Source: an uncultured Oscillospiraceae bacterium (lineage in GTDB: Bacteria; Bacillota_A; Clostridia; Oscillospirales; Oscillospiraceae). Taken from it: a stretch of DNA of 5,150 bases. Numbering within the stretch: position 1 is the stretch's first letter; every line of letters begins with the position of its first letter. The stretch covers positions 1 through 5,150 of the forward strand of contig CAKUMR010000102.1 of assembly GCA_934667865.1 (NCBI GenBank), in the 5' to 3' direction. This document shows, piece after piece, positions 1-5,150 of this stretch. The notes under the pieces are model-generated. The model did no database searches and was not told where the DNA came from. It worked only from the letters and a program-made list of their open reading frames with translations. A program made the translations under genes and the position numbers.

Positions 1-635
1 CCCTGCACGGCTTGCAGCACACGCCGCCGGACTGCATGGACGACGCACGCTTCCTGCGCGAAACGCGCGAGGCCAAAATGCTTCTGGAAGAGGAATTCCA
101 GACGAAGGTGACGGGCTACCGCGCACCCTGCTTCAGTCTGGACAGAAGCAAGCTGAATATCCTGCGCGGCCTCGGCTTCCGCTACGATTCCAGCCGCATG
201 GACTTCGCGCCCGCCCGCCATGTGGAAAAGCTCGATATGAGCGATTTCCGGGAGCTTTTGAAGGACGTGTTTTGGAAAAACGGCTTTTACGAATTCGGCA
301 TGACCTGCCAGAAGCTCTTTGGCAAAAACTACCCCATCTCCGGCGGCGGCTACGTCCGTCTGGGGCATTGGAATTTCATCATGCCGCTCATCGGCAGCTA
401 CCTGCGCGAGAACGACTATTACGTATTTTATCTGCATCCCTTTGAGATGTCGCGCCAGCGGCCGCCTGCGCTGCGGAGCCTGAAGCTCTACGACCGGTAC
501 TACCTCAACTCCGGCCTGCGCACCTACCGGCTGAAGGTCGAGGCGATCATCCGAATGCTCAAAAGCTGCGGCTATACCTTCGTCACCTTTGACGAGTTAG
601 CGGATATTCTGGAAAACAAAGGAGAAACAAAATGA
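1..635 (+). CDS. Polysaccharide deacetylase family protein (NodB fold, DUF3473-like C-terminus), 5'-truncated by window edge
   Basis: This is the C-terminal part of a carbohydrate esterase 4-type deacetylase, which would remove N-acetyl groups from an envelope or extracellular polysaccharide. The frame is open from base 3, so the gene starts upstream; a TTG at 12 is internal and not a believable start. The visible part has 210 residues. Residues 2-6 read HGLQH, matching the metal-binding HxxxH motif. Residues 38-42 (GYRAP, followed by CFS) match the RxP substrate-groove motif. Residues 143-147 (YLHPF) carry the late histidine (H145) of the active site. The YLHP-F-E block, with an SGGGY segment before it, resembles the DUF3473 extension of deacetylases linked to exopolysaccharide clusters in Gram-negative bacteria. 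The catalytic Asp motif and any signal peptide or membrane anchor would lie outside the window. The stop codon overlaps the next start (ATGA). The family call is firm; substrate and location are not known. Confidence 0.85.
   Translation, partial: LHGLQHTPPDCMDDARFLRETREAKMLLEEEFQTKVTGYRAPCFSLDRSKLNILRGLGFRYDSSRMDFAPARHVEKLDMSDFRELLKDVFWKNGFYEFGMTCQKLFGKNYPISGGGYVRLGHWNFIMPLIGSYLRENDYYVFYLHPFEMSRQRPPALRSLKLYDRYYLNSGLRTYRLKVEAIIRMLKSCGYTFVTFDELADILENKGETK
621..624 (+). promoter_or_regulatory. Ribosome binding site of the DUF2500 gene
   Basis: GGAG lies 7 nt before the ATG at 632, inside the last codons of the deacetylase gene. It supports the first ATG rather than the in-frame ATG at 641 as the start. 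Confidence 0.7.
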
Positions 636-982
636 GTGTAATGGGAAGCGGGCTTTTGATCGTGCTCGCAATTCTGGTCGTCAGCGGCGTGATCGTCGGC
701 GTGGCGCTTTTGATCACCTCGCTGGCACGTAAAAAGGAAGAAGAGCAGGCGGCGCAGCCGCAGGCGGTCCCGGCGCAGGTCGCCGCCCGCAGGACCCTGA
801 TCCAGCAGAGCACGCAGCAGGGGCAGGCCGTTCTGGGCTACTACGTGACCTTTTTGAAGGGCGACGGGAATTATGTGGAATTTGCCGTCGATCCGCAGCA
901 GTACGCGCTGCTGACCGAGGGCACGACCGGAACCCTGACCTTCCAGGGAATGCAGTATCTCGGCTTTGTGAAAGCACAATAA
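632..982 (+). CDS. DUF2500 family small membrane protein
   Basis: This is a 116-residue protein of unknown function. Residues about 6-31 form one very hydrophobic helix (LLIVLAILVV..., then VALLITSL) followed by ARKKEEE, so it is probably a single-pass membrane protein with the charged side in the cytoplasm by the positive-inside rule. A Gln/Ala-rich linker (about 38-50) leads to a compact C-terminal domain with an RRTLIQQ strand, a YYVTFL strand, YVEFAVDPQQYALL, and the ending GTLTFQGMQYLGF. That run of motifs, with a YVTF strand and a G-TLTFQG-LGF end, matches DUF2500 (the family of E. coli YhhM), whose members are about this length. The gene overlaps the deacetylase stop by 4 nt, so the two are probably co-translated and may act together at the envelope. 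The family assignment is from memory of its pattern; no catalytic residues are apparent. Confidence 0.75.
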   Translation: MSVMGSGLLIVLAILVVSGVIVGVALLITSLARKKEEEQAAQPQAVPAQVAARRTLIQQSTQQGQAVLGYYVTFLKGDGNYVEFAVDPQQYALLTEGTTGTLTFQGMQYLGFVKAQ

Positions 983-992
983 GTGCAAATAA

Positions 993-1030
993 GCACCCCC
1001 GCCGGCCAAGCCGGCGGGGGCGCTTTGCTT
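993..1030. terminator. Probable bidirectional intrinsic terminator between convergent genes
   Basis: Bases 996-1006 (CCCCCGCCGGC) and 1010-1020 are perfect inverted repeats, giving an 11-bp stem that is entirely G and C, with a CAA loop. Two further G:C pairs (993-994 with 1022-1023) lie beyond one A/C mismatch. On the + strand it is followed by TTTGCTTTAT, starting 11 nt after the DUF2500 stop. On the - strand it lies 23 nt after the ribF stop and is followed by TTATTT. Both T tracts are interrupted, but the stem is very strong and the flanking genes converge here. Confidence 0.8.
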
Positions 1031-1046
1031 TATCATCTATCCAGTC

Positions 1047-1946
1047 CTATTTTTCAGAGCCGTCAAAAAATGCCCGCGTCTGGGATGCGTTGCGCAGAAC
1101 CTCCTGCCGCAGTTCCTCCAGAGAGGAGAATTTTCGCTCCGGGCGCAGGAAGGTGTAAAACTCCAGCCGCAGGCACTTGCCATACAGGTCGCCCTCATAG
1201 TCTAGGATCCACGGCTCCACCGTGACGCTGCCGCCGCCCACGGTCGGGCGGACGCCGATGTTCACGACCGCCGGGAGGCTCTGCCCGGCAAAGCAAGCCT
1301 TCGCTGCATAGACACCGAAGCGCGGGGTGAGAACGCCCTGCGGAAGCTGCAAATTCGCCGTCGGGATGCCGATGGTTCGTCCCAGCCTGCGCCCGCTCAC
1401 GACCGTGCCGCTGAGCACGTGCGGATGTCCGAGGAAGCGCACCGCGCGCGCCATCTCGCCCTCGGCAAGCAGGCGGCGGATGAGGGTGGAGGACACCGTC
1501 TGCCCGTCCATACAGATCTCCGGAATGCAGTCGCAGCCAACGCCCTCCTCGCGGCAGAGCGCTGCCAGCTTTTCCGGGTCGCCAGCGCCGCGGTCGCCGA
1601 AGCGGAAATCGTGGCCGCAGACCACATGCGCCGCTTTATACTCACCCAGCAGGCGCTCTAGGACAAATTCGCGCCATGGCTGGTGCATGGTTTCGCGGTC
1701 GAAGTGCAGGGAGAAGACACGGTCAATGCCGTAATATGTGTGCATCAGCCATTCGCGGTCGGCGGGGGAGTTGATGAGCGGAACGGGTCTGCCGAGCACC
1801 AGCTCGTCCGGGTGGGTGTCAAAGGTCAGCGCTGCGGCGGGCAGGCCGAGCCGGTCGGCCACCTCTCGCGTCCGCGCAAGCAGACCGCCATGGCCGAGAT
1901 GCACGCCGTCAAAAAAGCCCAGCGCGAGAACGCAGTTTTCATTCAT
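1047..1946 (-). CDS. ribF: Bifunctional riboflavin kinase / FMN adenylyltransferase (FAD synthetase)
   Basis: This cytoplasmic enzyme of 299 residues converts riboflavin plus ATP to FMN, then FMN plus ATP to FAD. The N-terminal nucleotidyltransferase domain shows GFFDGVHLGH at 10-19, with the HxGH nucleotide motif at 16-19. It also shows GHDFRFG at 111-117 and SSTLIR at 152-157. The C-terminal kinase domain (about 170-295) shows GRTIGIPTAN, with PTAN at 195-198 (Mg-ATP binding). It continues with NIGVRPT at 229-235, E244 in the position of the family's catalytic glutamate, LYGK at 254-257 and FLRPERKF at 266-273. The protein begins only nine residues before the GFFDG motif, shorter at the N-terminus than many homologues, but all motifs are present. 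A GAGG sits 7 nt before the ATG, and the start overlaps the truB stop by 4 nt (ATGA). No FMN riboswitch is seen next to it. As the last gene of the operon, it is followed by the 993-1030 hairpin. Confidence 0.97.
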   Translation of the reverse strand: MNENCVLALGFFDGVHLGHGGLLARTREVADRLGLPAAALTFDTHPDELVLGRPVPLINSPADREWLMHTYYGIDRVFSLHFDRETMHQPWREFVLERLLGEYKAAHVVCGHDFRFGDRGAGDPEKLAALCREEGVGCDCIPEICMDGQTVSSTLIRRLLAEGEMARAVRFLGHPHVLSGTVVSGRRLGRTIGIPTANLQLPQGVLTPRFGVYAAKACFAGQSLPAVVNIGVRPTVGGGSVTVEPWILDYEGDLYGKCLRLEFYTFLRPERKFSSLEELRQEVLRNASQTRAFFDGSEK

Positions 1947-2812
1947 ACCGAAACCTCAAAAAAACTCTTGACCGTCCTGACCGTTCCGTTTTCGGCGGCG
2001 GCGAGCGCAAGAAATTCACCGTTCTGCCCGTACAGGCGCCAGCGCCCGTCTGCAAGCCGGGCGGAGAAGGCGGCGCCGTTGCGGCACTTTTTCTCCTGCG
2101 GGACGGAAAGCGTCGCGGCGGGCAGCGCGGCAAACAGGCTGTCCACCGGCATTAATAGGGAAGCGGGGTCCGGGTGGTGCAGCAGCTTCTCCAGAGGGGC
2201 GGCCTGCGCCAGCGTATAGGCCCCGGCCTGTTCGCGCCGCAGCGCGGCCATGCAGCCGCCGCAGCCCAGCGCCGTGCCGATGTCGTGGCAGAGCGTGCGG
2301 ACATAGGTTCCCTTGGAGCAGTGGACGCGCAGGAGAAGATCCTGCCCGTCGGTCCCGCAGGGGTCAAGGGAAAAAATTTCGATCCGGCGCGGCTTCCGCG
2401 CAACTTCCTTCCCGGCACGCGCCAGCTCGTAGAGCTTCTTCCCGCCAACCTTGATCGCGGAATACATCGGCGGTACCTGCTCCTGCGGACCGAGAAAGCG
2501 CGGCAGGACAGCCGCCAGTGCCTCCGGGGAAACGTCTGCGGGCTGCTCGTGCAGCACCGTGCCGGTGATGTCCTGCGTGTCGGTCACGACGCCGGGGCGC
2601 AGCGCTGCAAGGTAGGTCTTGTCCGCGTGCTCAAAAAATTCCACCGCGCGTGTCGCGCGGCCCAGAAAGACCGGCAGAACGCCCGTAGCCATGGGGTCGA
2701 GCGTGCCGCCGTGTCCGATGCGTTTTTCGTGGAAAACGCCGCGCAGTTTGGCGACCACGTCCTGCGAGGTCCATCCGGCGGGCTTGTCCACGATCAGAAT
2801 TCCGTTTGCCAT
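1943..2812 (-). CDS. truB: tRNA pseudouridine(55) synthase TruB
   Basis: This enzyme isomerises U55 in the T-loop of elongator tRNAs to pseudouridine; family members can also act as tRNA-folding chaperones. The 289-residue protein opens with [13 protein letters not shown] (4-16), typical of TruB. It carries the catalytic motif [15 protein letters not shown] at 33-47, with D39 as the catalytic aspartate. Next come KTYLA with the conserved active-site tyrosine Y67, DTQD at 78-81 and [20 protein letters not shown] at 112-131. [14 protein letters not shown] lies at 166-179. The last 55 or so residues look like the small PUA-like TruB C-terminal domain (GRWRLY, GEFLAL, then VKSFF). Length is normal. 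Its ATG shares one base with the stop of the upstream DHH gene (TGATG), and only a weak GGGGG stands about 10 nt before it, so initiation probably depends on coupling. Its own stop overlaps ribF. Confidence 0.97.
   Translation of the reverse strand: MANGILIVDKPAGWTSQDVVAKLRGVFHEKRIGHGGTLDPMATGVLPVFLGRATRAVEFFEHADKTYLAALRPGVVTDTQDITGTVLHEQPADVSPEALAAVLPRFLGPQEQVPPMYSAIKVGGKKLYELARAGKEVARKPRRIEIFSLDPCGTDGQDLLLRVHCSKGTYVRTLCHDIGTALGCGGCMAALRREQAGAYTLAQAAPLEKLLHHPDPASLLMPVDSLFAALPAATLSVPQEKKCRNGAAFSARLADGRWRLYGQNGEFLALAAAENGTVRTVKSFFEVSV
1954..1957 (-). promoter_or_regulatory. Ribosome binding site of ribF
   Basis: GAGG on the minus strand, 7 nt before the ribF ATG and inside the truB 3' end. 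Together with the 4-nt ATGA overlap it supports this short N-terminal start of RibF and coupled translation. Confidence 0.6.
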
Positions 2813-3768
2813 CAGACAGCGACCCCCGACGCGCGAAGGACGCGCAGAATGGCCTCCTTTGCCTCTGCGATGCCGCCGGGGACCGTCGCGCCGGCCGCCG
2901 CGGCGTGACCGCCGCCGCCGAGCTGCGCGCAGTATTCCGCGGCGTTGTAGGCCGGCGAGGTGCGGACGGAGAGCTTGCCGCCCTCCGGCGCCTGCCGGAT
3001 CATCACGCCGATCTCCACGCCTTCAATGTCGCGTCCGAAGCCGGAGATGTCGTCGATGTCGTCCTCCGTCAGCCCCAGAGAGGCGATCAGATCGGAGGGG
3101 ATCGCGCTGACGGCGACGATACCGCCCGCGTAGAACTCGGTGGTCTGCGTCAGATAGGCGTCCAGCTTCAGCCGCGCCAGACGGCGCGTCAGGAACATCA
3201 CGCGGTTGATCGCGAAGGTATCCGCGCCTGCGTCCTTGCAAGCTGCCGCCGCGCGAAGCGTCTCGGCGGTGGTGTTGCTGTAGCGGAAGCAGCCGGTGTC
3301 CGTGGAGATGGCCACATAGAGCGCCTCCGCGATGCGTTTGCTCAGGGGAGCGCCCATCGCCTGCAAAACGCGCAGGACGATCTCGCCGCAGGCGGCGGTC
3401 TGCGGCTCTACGAGGCCGTTTGCGGCATAGGCGGAGTTGCGGCCGTGGTGGTCGATCACAAGCTCGACGCGGCTCGGCAGCTCCGCTGCGTTATAGGCAA
3501 AAATGCGCTCGGTCGCGATGTCCACGGCGACGATGCAGTCGCCGTCCTGCACGGCCGGACAGGTCAGACCCTCCAGATAGGGGCGGAATTTCGGGGTGAA
3601 CTGGGGATTTTCCAGGATCGCCGCCTGCTTACCCAGTGCGCGCAGACCGCCGCAGAGCGCGGCGGCGCAGCCGATCGTATCGCCGTCGGGGCGGCGGTGC
3701 GTCAGAATGACAAAGCGGTCGCGCGCCAGAAGAAAGGCGGCTGCCTCATTGACCGTCAGCTGCTTCAT
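2812..3768 (-). CDS. nrnA: DHH/DHHA1 phosphoesterase, NrnA-like (oligoribonuclease / pAp phosphatase)
   Basis: This is a 318-residue cytoplasmic phosphoesterase. In NrnA, such proteins degrade 2-5 nt RNA fragments from the end of mRNA decay and dephosphorylate pAp to AMP; some relatives instead cleave pApA or related dinucleotides. DHH-domain motifs are all present: [10 protein letters not shown] at 24-33 (H24, D28, D30), VAVDIA with D83, IDHH at 105-108, and AISTDTGCF with D157, which together would bind two Mn ions. The DHHA1 domain shows SVRTSP and the substrate-binding GGGGH at 284-288. Length fits B. subtilis NrnA (about 313). The start at 3768 is chosen because a GGAGG lies 9 nt upstream and the family begins just before this point; the same frame stays open further upstream to 3984, but that stretch reads rbfA out of frame. 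The gene overlaps rbfA by 23 nt and truB by 1 nt. The exact substrate is inferred from the family. Confidence 0.9.
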   Translation of the reverse strand: MKQLTVNEAAAFLLARDRFVILTHRRPDGDTIGCAAALCGGLRALGKQAAILENPQFTPKFRPYLEGLTCPAVQDGDCIVAVDIATERIFAYNAAELPSRVELVIDHHGRNSAYAANGLVEPQTAACGEIVLRVLQAMGAPLSKRIAEALYVAISTDTGCFRYSNTTAETLRAAAACKDAGADTFAINRVMFLTRRLARLKLDAYLTQTTEFYAGGIVAVSAIPSDLIASLGLTEDDIDDISGFGRDIEGVEIGVMIRQAPEGGKLSVRTSPAYNAAEYCAQLGGGGHAAAAGATVPGGIAEAKEAILRVLRASGVAV

Positions 3769-4123
3769 TTTCGCCGTCCTCCGGAATGTCGAGCCTGGAC
3801 AGAATGTCCAGAATGTGCGCGCCGTGGGTAATGGAGTCGTCGGCCTGCCATTGCAGCTCCGGCGTGTAGCGCAGCTGGAGGTTTTTGCCCAGCTCGCGGC
3901 GCAGATAGCCGGAGGAGGACTTGAGCCCGGCCAGCGTTTCCTTGACGCAGTCCTTGTCCAGCATGGACACAAAGACCTTTGCATAGCGCAGGTCGGGGGT
4001 CGTTTCGACGTGGGTGATGGAAACCATGGTTTTATGCACGCGCGGGTCCTTCAGCTCCCGCAGGAGCTCTGCCAGCTCGCGCTGAATTTCTTCGTTGATG
4101 CGTCCAAGACGATTGGATGCCAT
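3746..4123 (-). CDS. rbfA: 30S ribosome-binding factor A
   Basis: RbfA is a small KH-fold protein that binds the immature 30S subunit near the 5' end of 16S rRNA (helix 1/central pseudoknot) and aids late maturation, especially in the cold. The 125-residue length is normal. It begins with RLGRINEEIQRELAELL (5-21), then DPRV, SITHVETTPDLRYAKVFVS (an RbfA hallmark at about 40-58), a helix with SSSGYLRREL, and LRYTPELQW near 93-101. The acidic tail (PEDGENEAA) is the part overlapped by the next gene. The start at 4123 is supported by a GGAGG 9 nt upstream and by alignment with the family. An open frame extends to 4216, but it would run through the terminator hairpin and the end of infB. It follows infB, as in many Firmicutes. 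Confidence 0.96.
   Translation of the reverse strand: MASNRLGRINEEIQRELAELLRELKDPRVHKTMVSITHVETTPDLRYAKVFVSMLDKDCVKETLAGLKSSSGYLRRELGKNLQLRYTPELQWQADDSITHGAHILDILSRLDIPEDGENEAADGQ
3778..3782 (-). promoter_or_regulatory. Ribosome binding site of nrnA, inside rbfA
   Basis: GGAGG on the minus strand, 9 nt before the ATG at 3768, lies within the last codons of rbfA. It fixes the start of the DHH gene and implies that ribosomes finishing rbfA pass over the initiation site. Confidence 0.75.
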
Positions 4124-4132
4124 AGTAAAGTT

Positions 4133-4139
4133 CCTCCTT
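4133..4139 (-). promoter_or_regulatory. Strong ribosome binding site of rbfA
   Basis: AAGGAGG on the minus strand, with GGAGG 9 nt before the ATG at 4123. It begins only a few bases after the T run of the preceding terminator hairpin, so transcripts that read through carry the initiation site directly downstream of the stem. Confidence 0.85.
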
Positions 4140-4143
4140 TTTG

Positions 4144-4176
4144 AAAAAATGGGGTTGTTGCCGGTGCAACAACCCC
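4144..4176 (-). terminator. Intrinsic terminator between infB and rbfA (inside the operon)
   Basis: Read on the minus strand, GGGGTTGTTGC (4176-4166) and GCAACAACCCC (4161-4151) form a perfect 11-bp stem with an ACCG loop. One A and then six T (4149-4144) follow. The stem starts 9 nt after the infB TGA. This is the standard layout of a Rho-independent terminator. On the + strand the hairpin is followed by AGAAATG, with no T tract, so it acts in the infB direction only. Because rbfA and three more co-oriented, overlapping genes follow with no obvious promoter in the 62-nt gap, partial termination (polarity) or protection of the infB mRNA 3' end is likely. Confidence 0.85.
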
Positions 4177-4185
4177 AGAAATGTG

Positions 4186-5150
4186 TCAGCGGGGGATTTC
4201 CTCCATGACGTAGCACTCGAAGACGTCGCCTTCCTTGATGTCGTTGAACTTCTCAATGGACATGCCACATTCGTAGTTCTGCGCGACCTCCTTGACGGAG
4301 TCCTTGAAGCGCTGCAGGGAGCCGACGACACCGTCATAGATGACGATGTTATCTCGCAGGACGCGCACCTGCGCGTCGCGCGTGACCTTGCCGTCCTTGA
4401 CATAGCAGCCGGCGATGGTGCCGATGGCGGAAACCTTGTAGGTCTGGCGCACGACGGCGTGACCGATGATGGCTTCGCGGTACTTCGGGGCGAGCATACC
4501 CTTCATGGCCGATTCGATCTCGTCAATTGCGTCATAGATGACACGGTACATCCGCAGGTCGACGTTTGCCCGCTGTGCGGAGGCGGCGGCAGCCGCATCC
4601 GGGCGGACGTTGAAGCCGACGACGATCGCATTGGAGGTGGAGGCCAGCAGAATATCCGACTCGTTGATCGCGCCGACACCCGCATGGATGACGCGGACGC
4701 GGACCTCCTCGTTGGAGAGCTTTTCGAGGCTGGCCTTGACCGCCTCGGCAGAGCCCTGCACGTCGGCCTTGACGATGAGGTTGAGTTCCTTCATCTCGCC
4801 CTCCTGCATCTTGGCAAAGAGGTTGTCGAGCGTGACCTTGCTCATGAGCTTCGCGGCGGCGTCCTTCTCGGCCTGCTTGCGCTGCTCGACGAGCTGACGC
4901 GCCATGCGCTCGTCCGCGACTGCATCGAATTCATCGCCGGGGGCGGGCGTTTCGGCAAGGCCGGTGATCTCGACCGGGATGGAGGGGCCTGCGTCGCTGA
5001 TGGCGCGGCCCTTGTCGTCCGTCATGACGCGCACGCGGCCGACGGCCGTGCCGGCGATGATGAGGTCGCCCTTATGCAGCGTGCCGTTCTGGACGAGCAG
5101 CGTTGCGATGGGGCCGCGGGTCTTGTCCAGACGGGCCTCGATGACCGTGC
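4186..5150 (-). CDS. infB: Translation initiation factor IF-2, C-terminal part (start beyond the window)
   Basis: IF2 is the GTPase that brings fMet-tRNA to the 30S initiation complex and promotes 50S joining. The frame is open to the right edge, so the G domain and N-terminal region lie outside; 320 complete residues are visible. Residues 1-80 or so are the domain II beta-barrel ([28 protein letters not shown], then PVEITGL and PGDEF). A helical linker rich in Lys, Ala and Glu follows. The C1 domain begins near 122 ([15 protein letters not shown]) and includes [12 protein letters not shown] and [11 protein letters not shown]. The C2 domain, about 225-320, binds the fMet end of the initiator tRNA. 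It shows IGTIAGCYV and [17 protein letters not shown]; its cysteines at 248 and 294 occupy conserved C2 positions. The end (EEIPR) is typical. A GTG at 5034 is internal. The gene heads the visible part of the operon. Confidence 0.98.
   Translation of the reverse strand, partial: TVIEARLDKTRGPIATLLVQNGTLHKGDLIIAGTAVGRVRVMTDDKGRAISDAGPSIPVEITGLAETPAPGDEFDAVADERMARQLVEQRKQAEKDAAAKLMSKVTLDNLFAKMQEGEMKELNLIVKADVQGSAEAVKASLEKLSNEEVRVRVIHAGVGAINESDILLASTSNAIVVGFNVRPDAAAAASAQRANVDLRMYRVIYDAIDEIESAMKGMLAPKYREAIIGHAVVRQTYKVSAIGTIAGCYVKDGKVTRDAQVRVLRDNIVIYDGVVGSLQRFKDSVKEVAQNYECGMSIEKFNDIKEGDVFECYVMEEIPR

Noticed and set aside
974..986. Small inverted repeat GCAC-AATAA-GTGC at the DUF2500 stop
   Set aside because: A four-base stem is too short to mean anything by itself next to the strong hairpin that follows.
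572..1036. A 154-codon - strand open frame opposite the DUF2500 gene
   Set aside because: It crosses the terminator hairpin and lies opposite a gene with a clear membrane helix, ribosome binding site and family-like C-terminus; the antisense product shows no domain.
1947..2200. A possible FMN riboswitch ahead of ribF
   Set aside because: ribF starts inside the truB end with no leader. No conserved RFN-type structure can be seen, and the preceding bases code for TruB.
1683..2219. A 178-codon + strand open frame spanning the truB/ribF junction
   Set aside because: It is antisense to both conserved genes, with no motif and no convincing ribosome binding site.
2174..2908. A 244-codon + strand open frame opposite truB
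   Set aside because: It covers a fully motif-supported truB, has a low-complexity composition and no family signature.
2806..3831. A 341-codon open frame on the + strand opposite nrnA
   Set aside because: It lies antisense to a gene with complete DHH/DHHA1 motifs. Its translation is rich in Arg, Ala and Gly with no recognisable domain, as expected for the shadow of a GC-rich coding strand.
3769..3984. A 72-codon N-terminal extension of the DHH phosphoesterase
   Set aside because: It translates rbfA out of frame into an Arg/Ser/Pro-rich sequence unlike the family. The GGAGG before 3768 gives a normal-length protein.
4124..4216. A 31-codon N-terminal extension of RbfA
   Set aside because: It would run through the terminator hairpin and the end of infB, and RbfA proteins start at the position used here, after a strong GGAGG.

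Overview
The window is GC-rich (roughly 60% by eye), tightly packed bacterial DNA. Gene order and protein style suggest a Gram-positive member of the Clostridia, probably an Oscillospiraceae/Ruminococcaceae-type gut anaerobe. That assignment is an inference from the infB-rbfA-DHH phosphoesterase-truB-ribF order, the strong GGAGG ribosome binding sites and the wording of the proteins. No rRNA or other definitive marker is present.

Left part (1-982, + strand): the C-terminal part of a polysaccharide deacetylase-family protein (NodB fold, DUF3473-like tail) enters from the left edge. Its stop overlaps by 4 nt the start of a small single-pass membrane protein of the DUF2500 family. The pair looks translationally coupled and probably belongs to a cell-envelope or exopolysaccharide function.

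Centre (983-1046): a short convergent intergenic region holds an 11-bp perfect GC-rich hairpin, which probably terminates transcription from both sides.

Right part (1047-5150, - strand): a translation/RNA-metabolism operon runs right to left: infB (IF2; only the C-terminal 320 residues are inside the window), rbfA (30S maturation), an NrnA-like DHH/DHHA1 phosphoesterase (nanoRNA and pAp turnover), truB (tRNA pseudouridine-55 synthase) and ribF (riboflavin kinase/FAD synthetase). From rbfA to ribF the genes overlap (23, 1 and 4 nt), so translation is probably coupled throughout. The exception is the infB-rbfA gap of 62 nt. It carries a textbook intrinsic-terminator structure (11-bp stem, 4-nt loop, then a run of six T) immediately before the rbfA Shine-Dalgarno sequence, which suggests that part of the transcription stops after infB.

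This is mostly a conserved housekeeping region. I see no mobile element, CRISPR array, RNA gene or clearly new multi-gene system. The points most worth a second look are the terminator inside the operon and the deacetylase/DUF2500 pair. No stretch over 300 bases lacks a gene.
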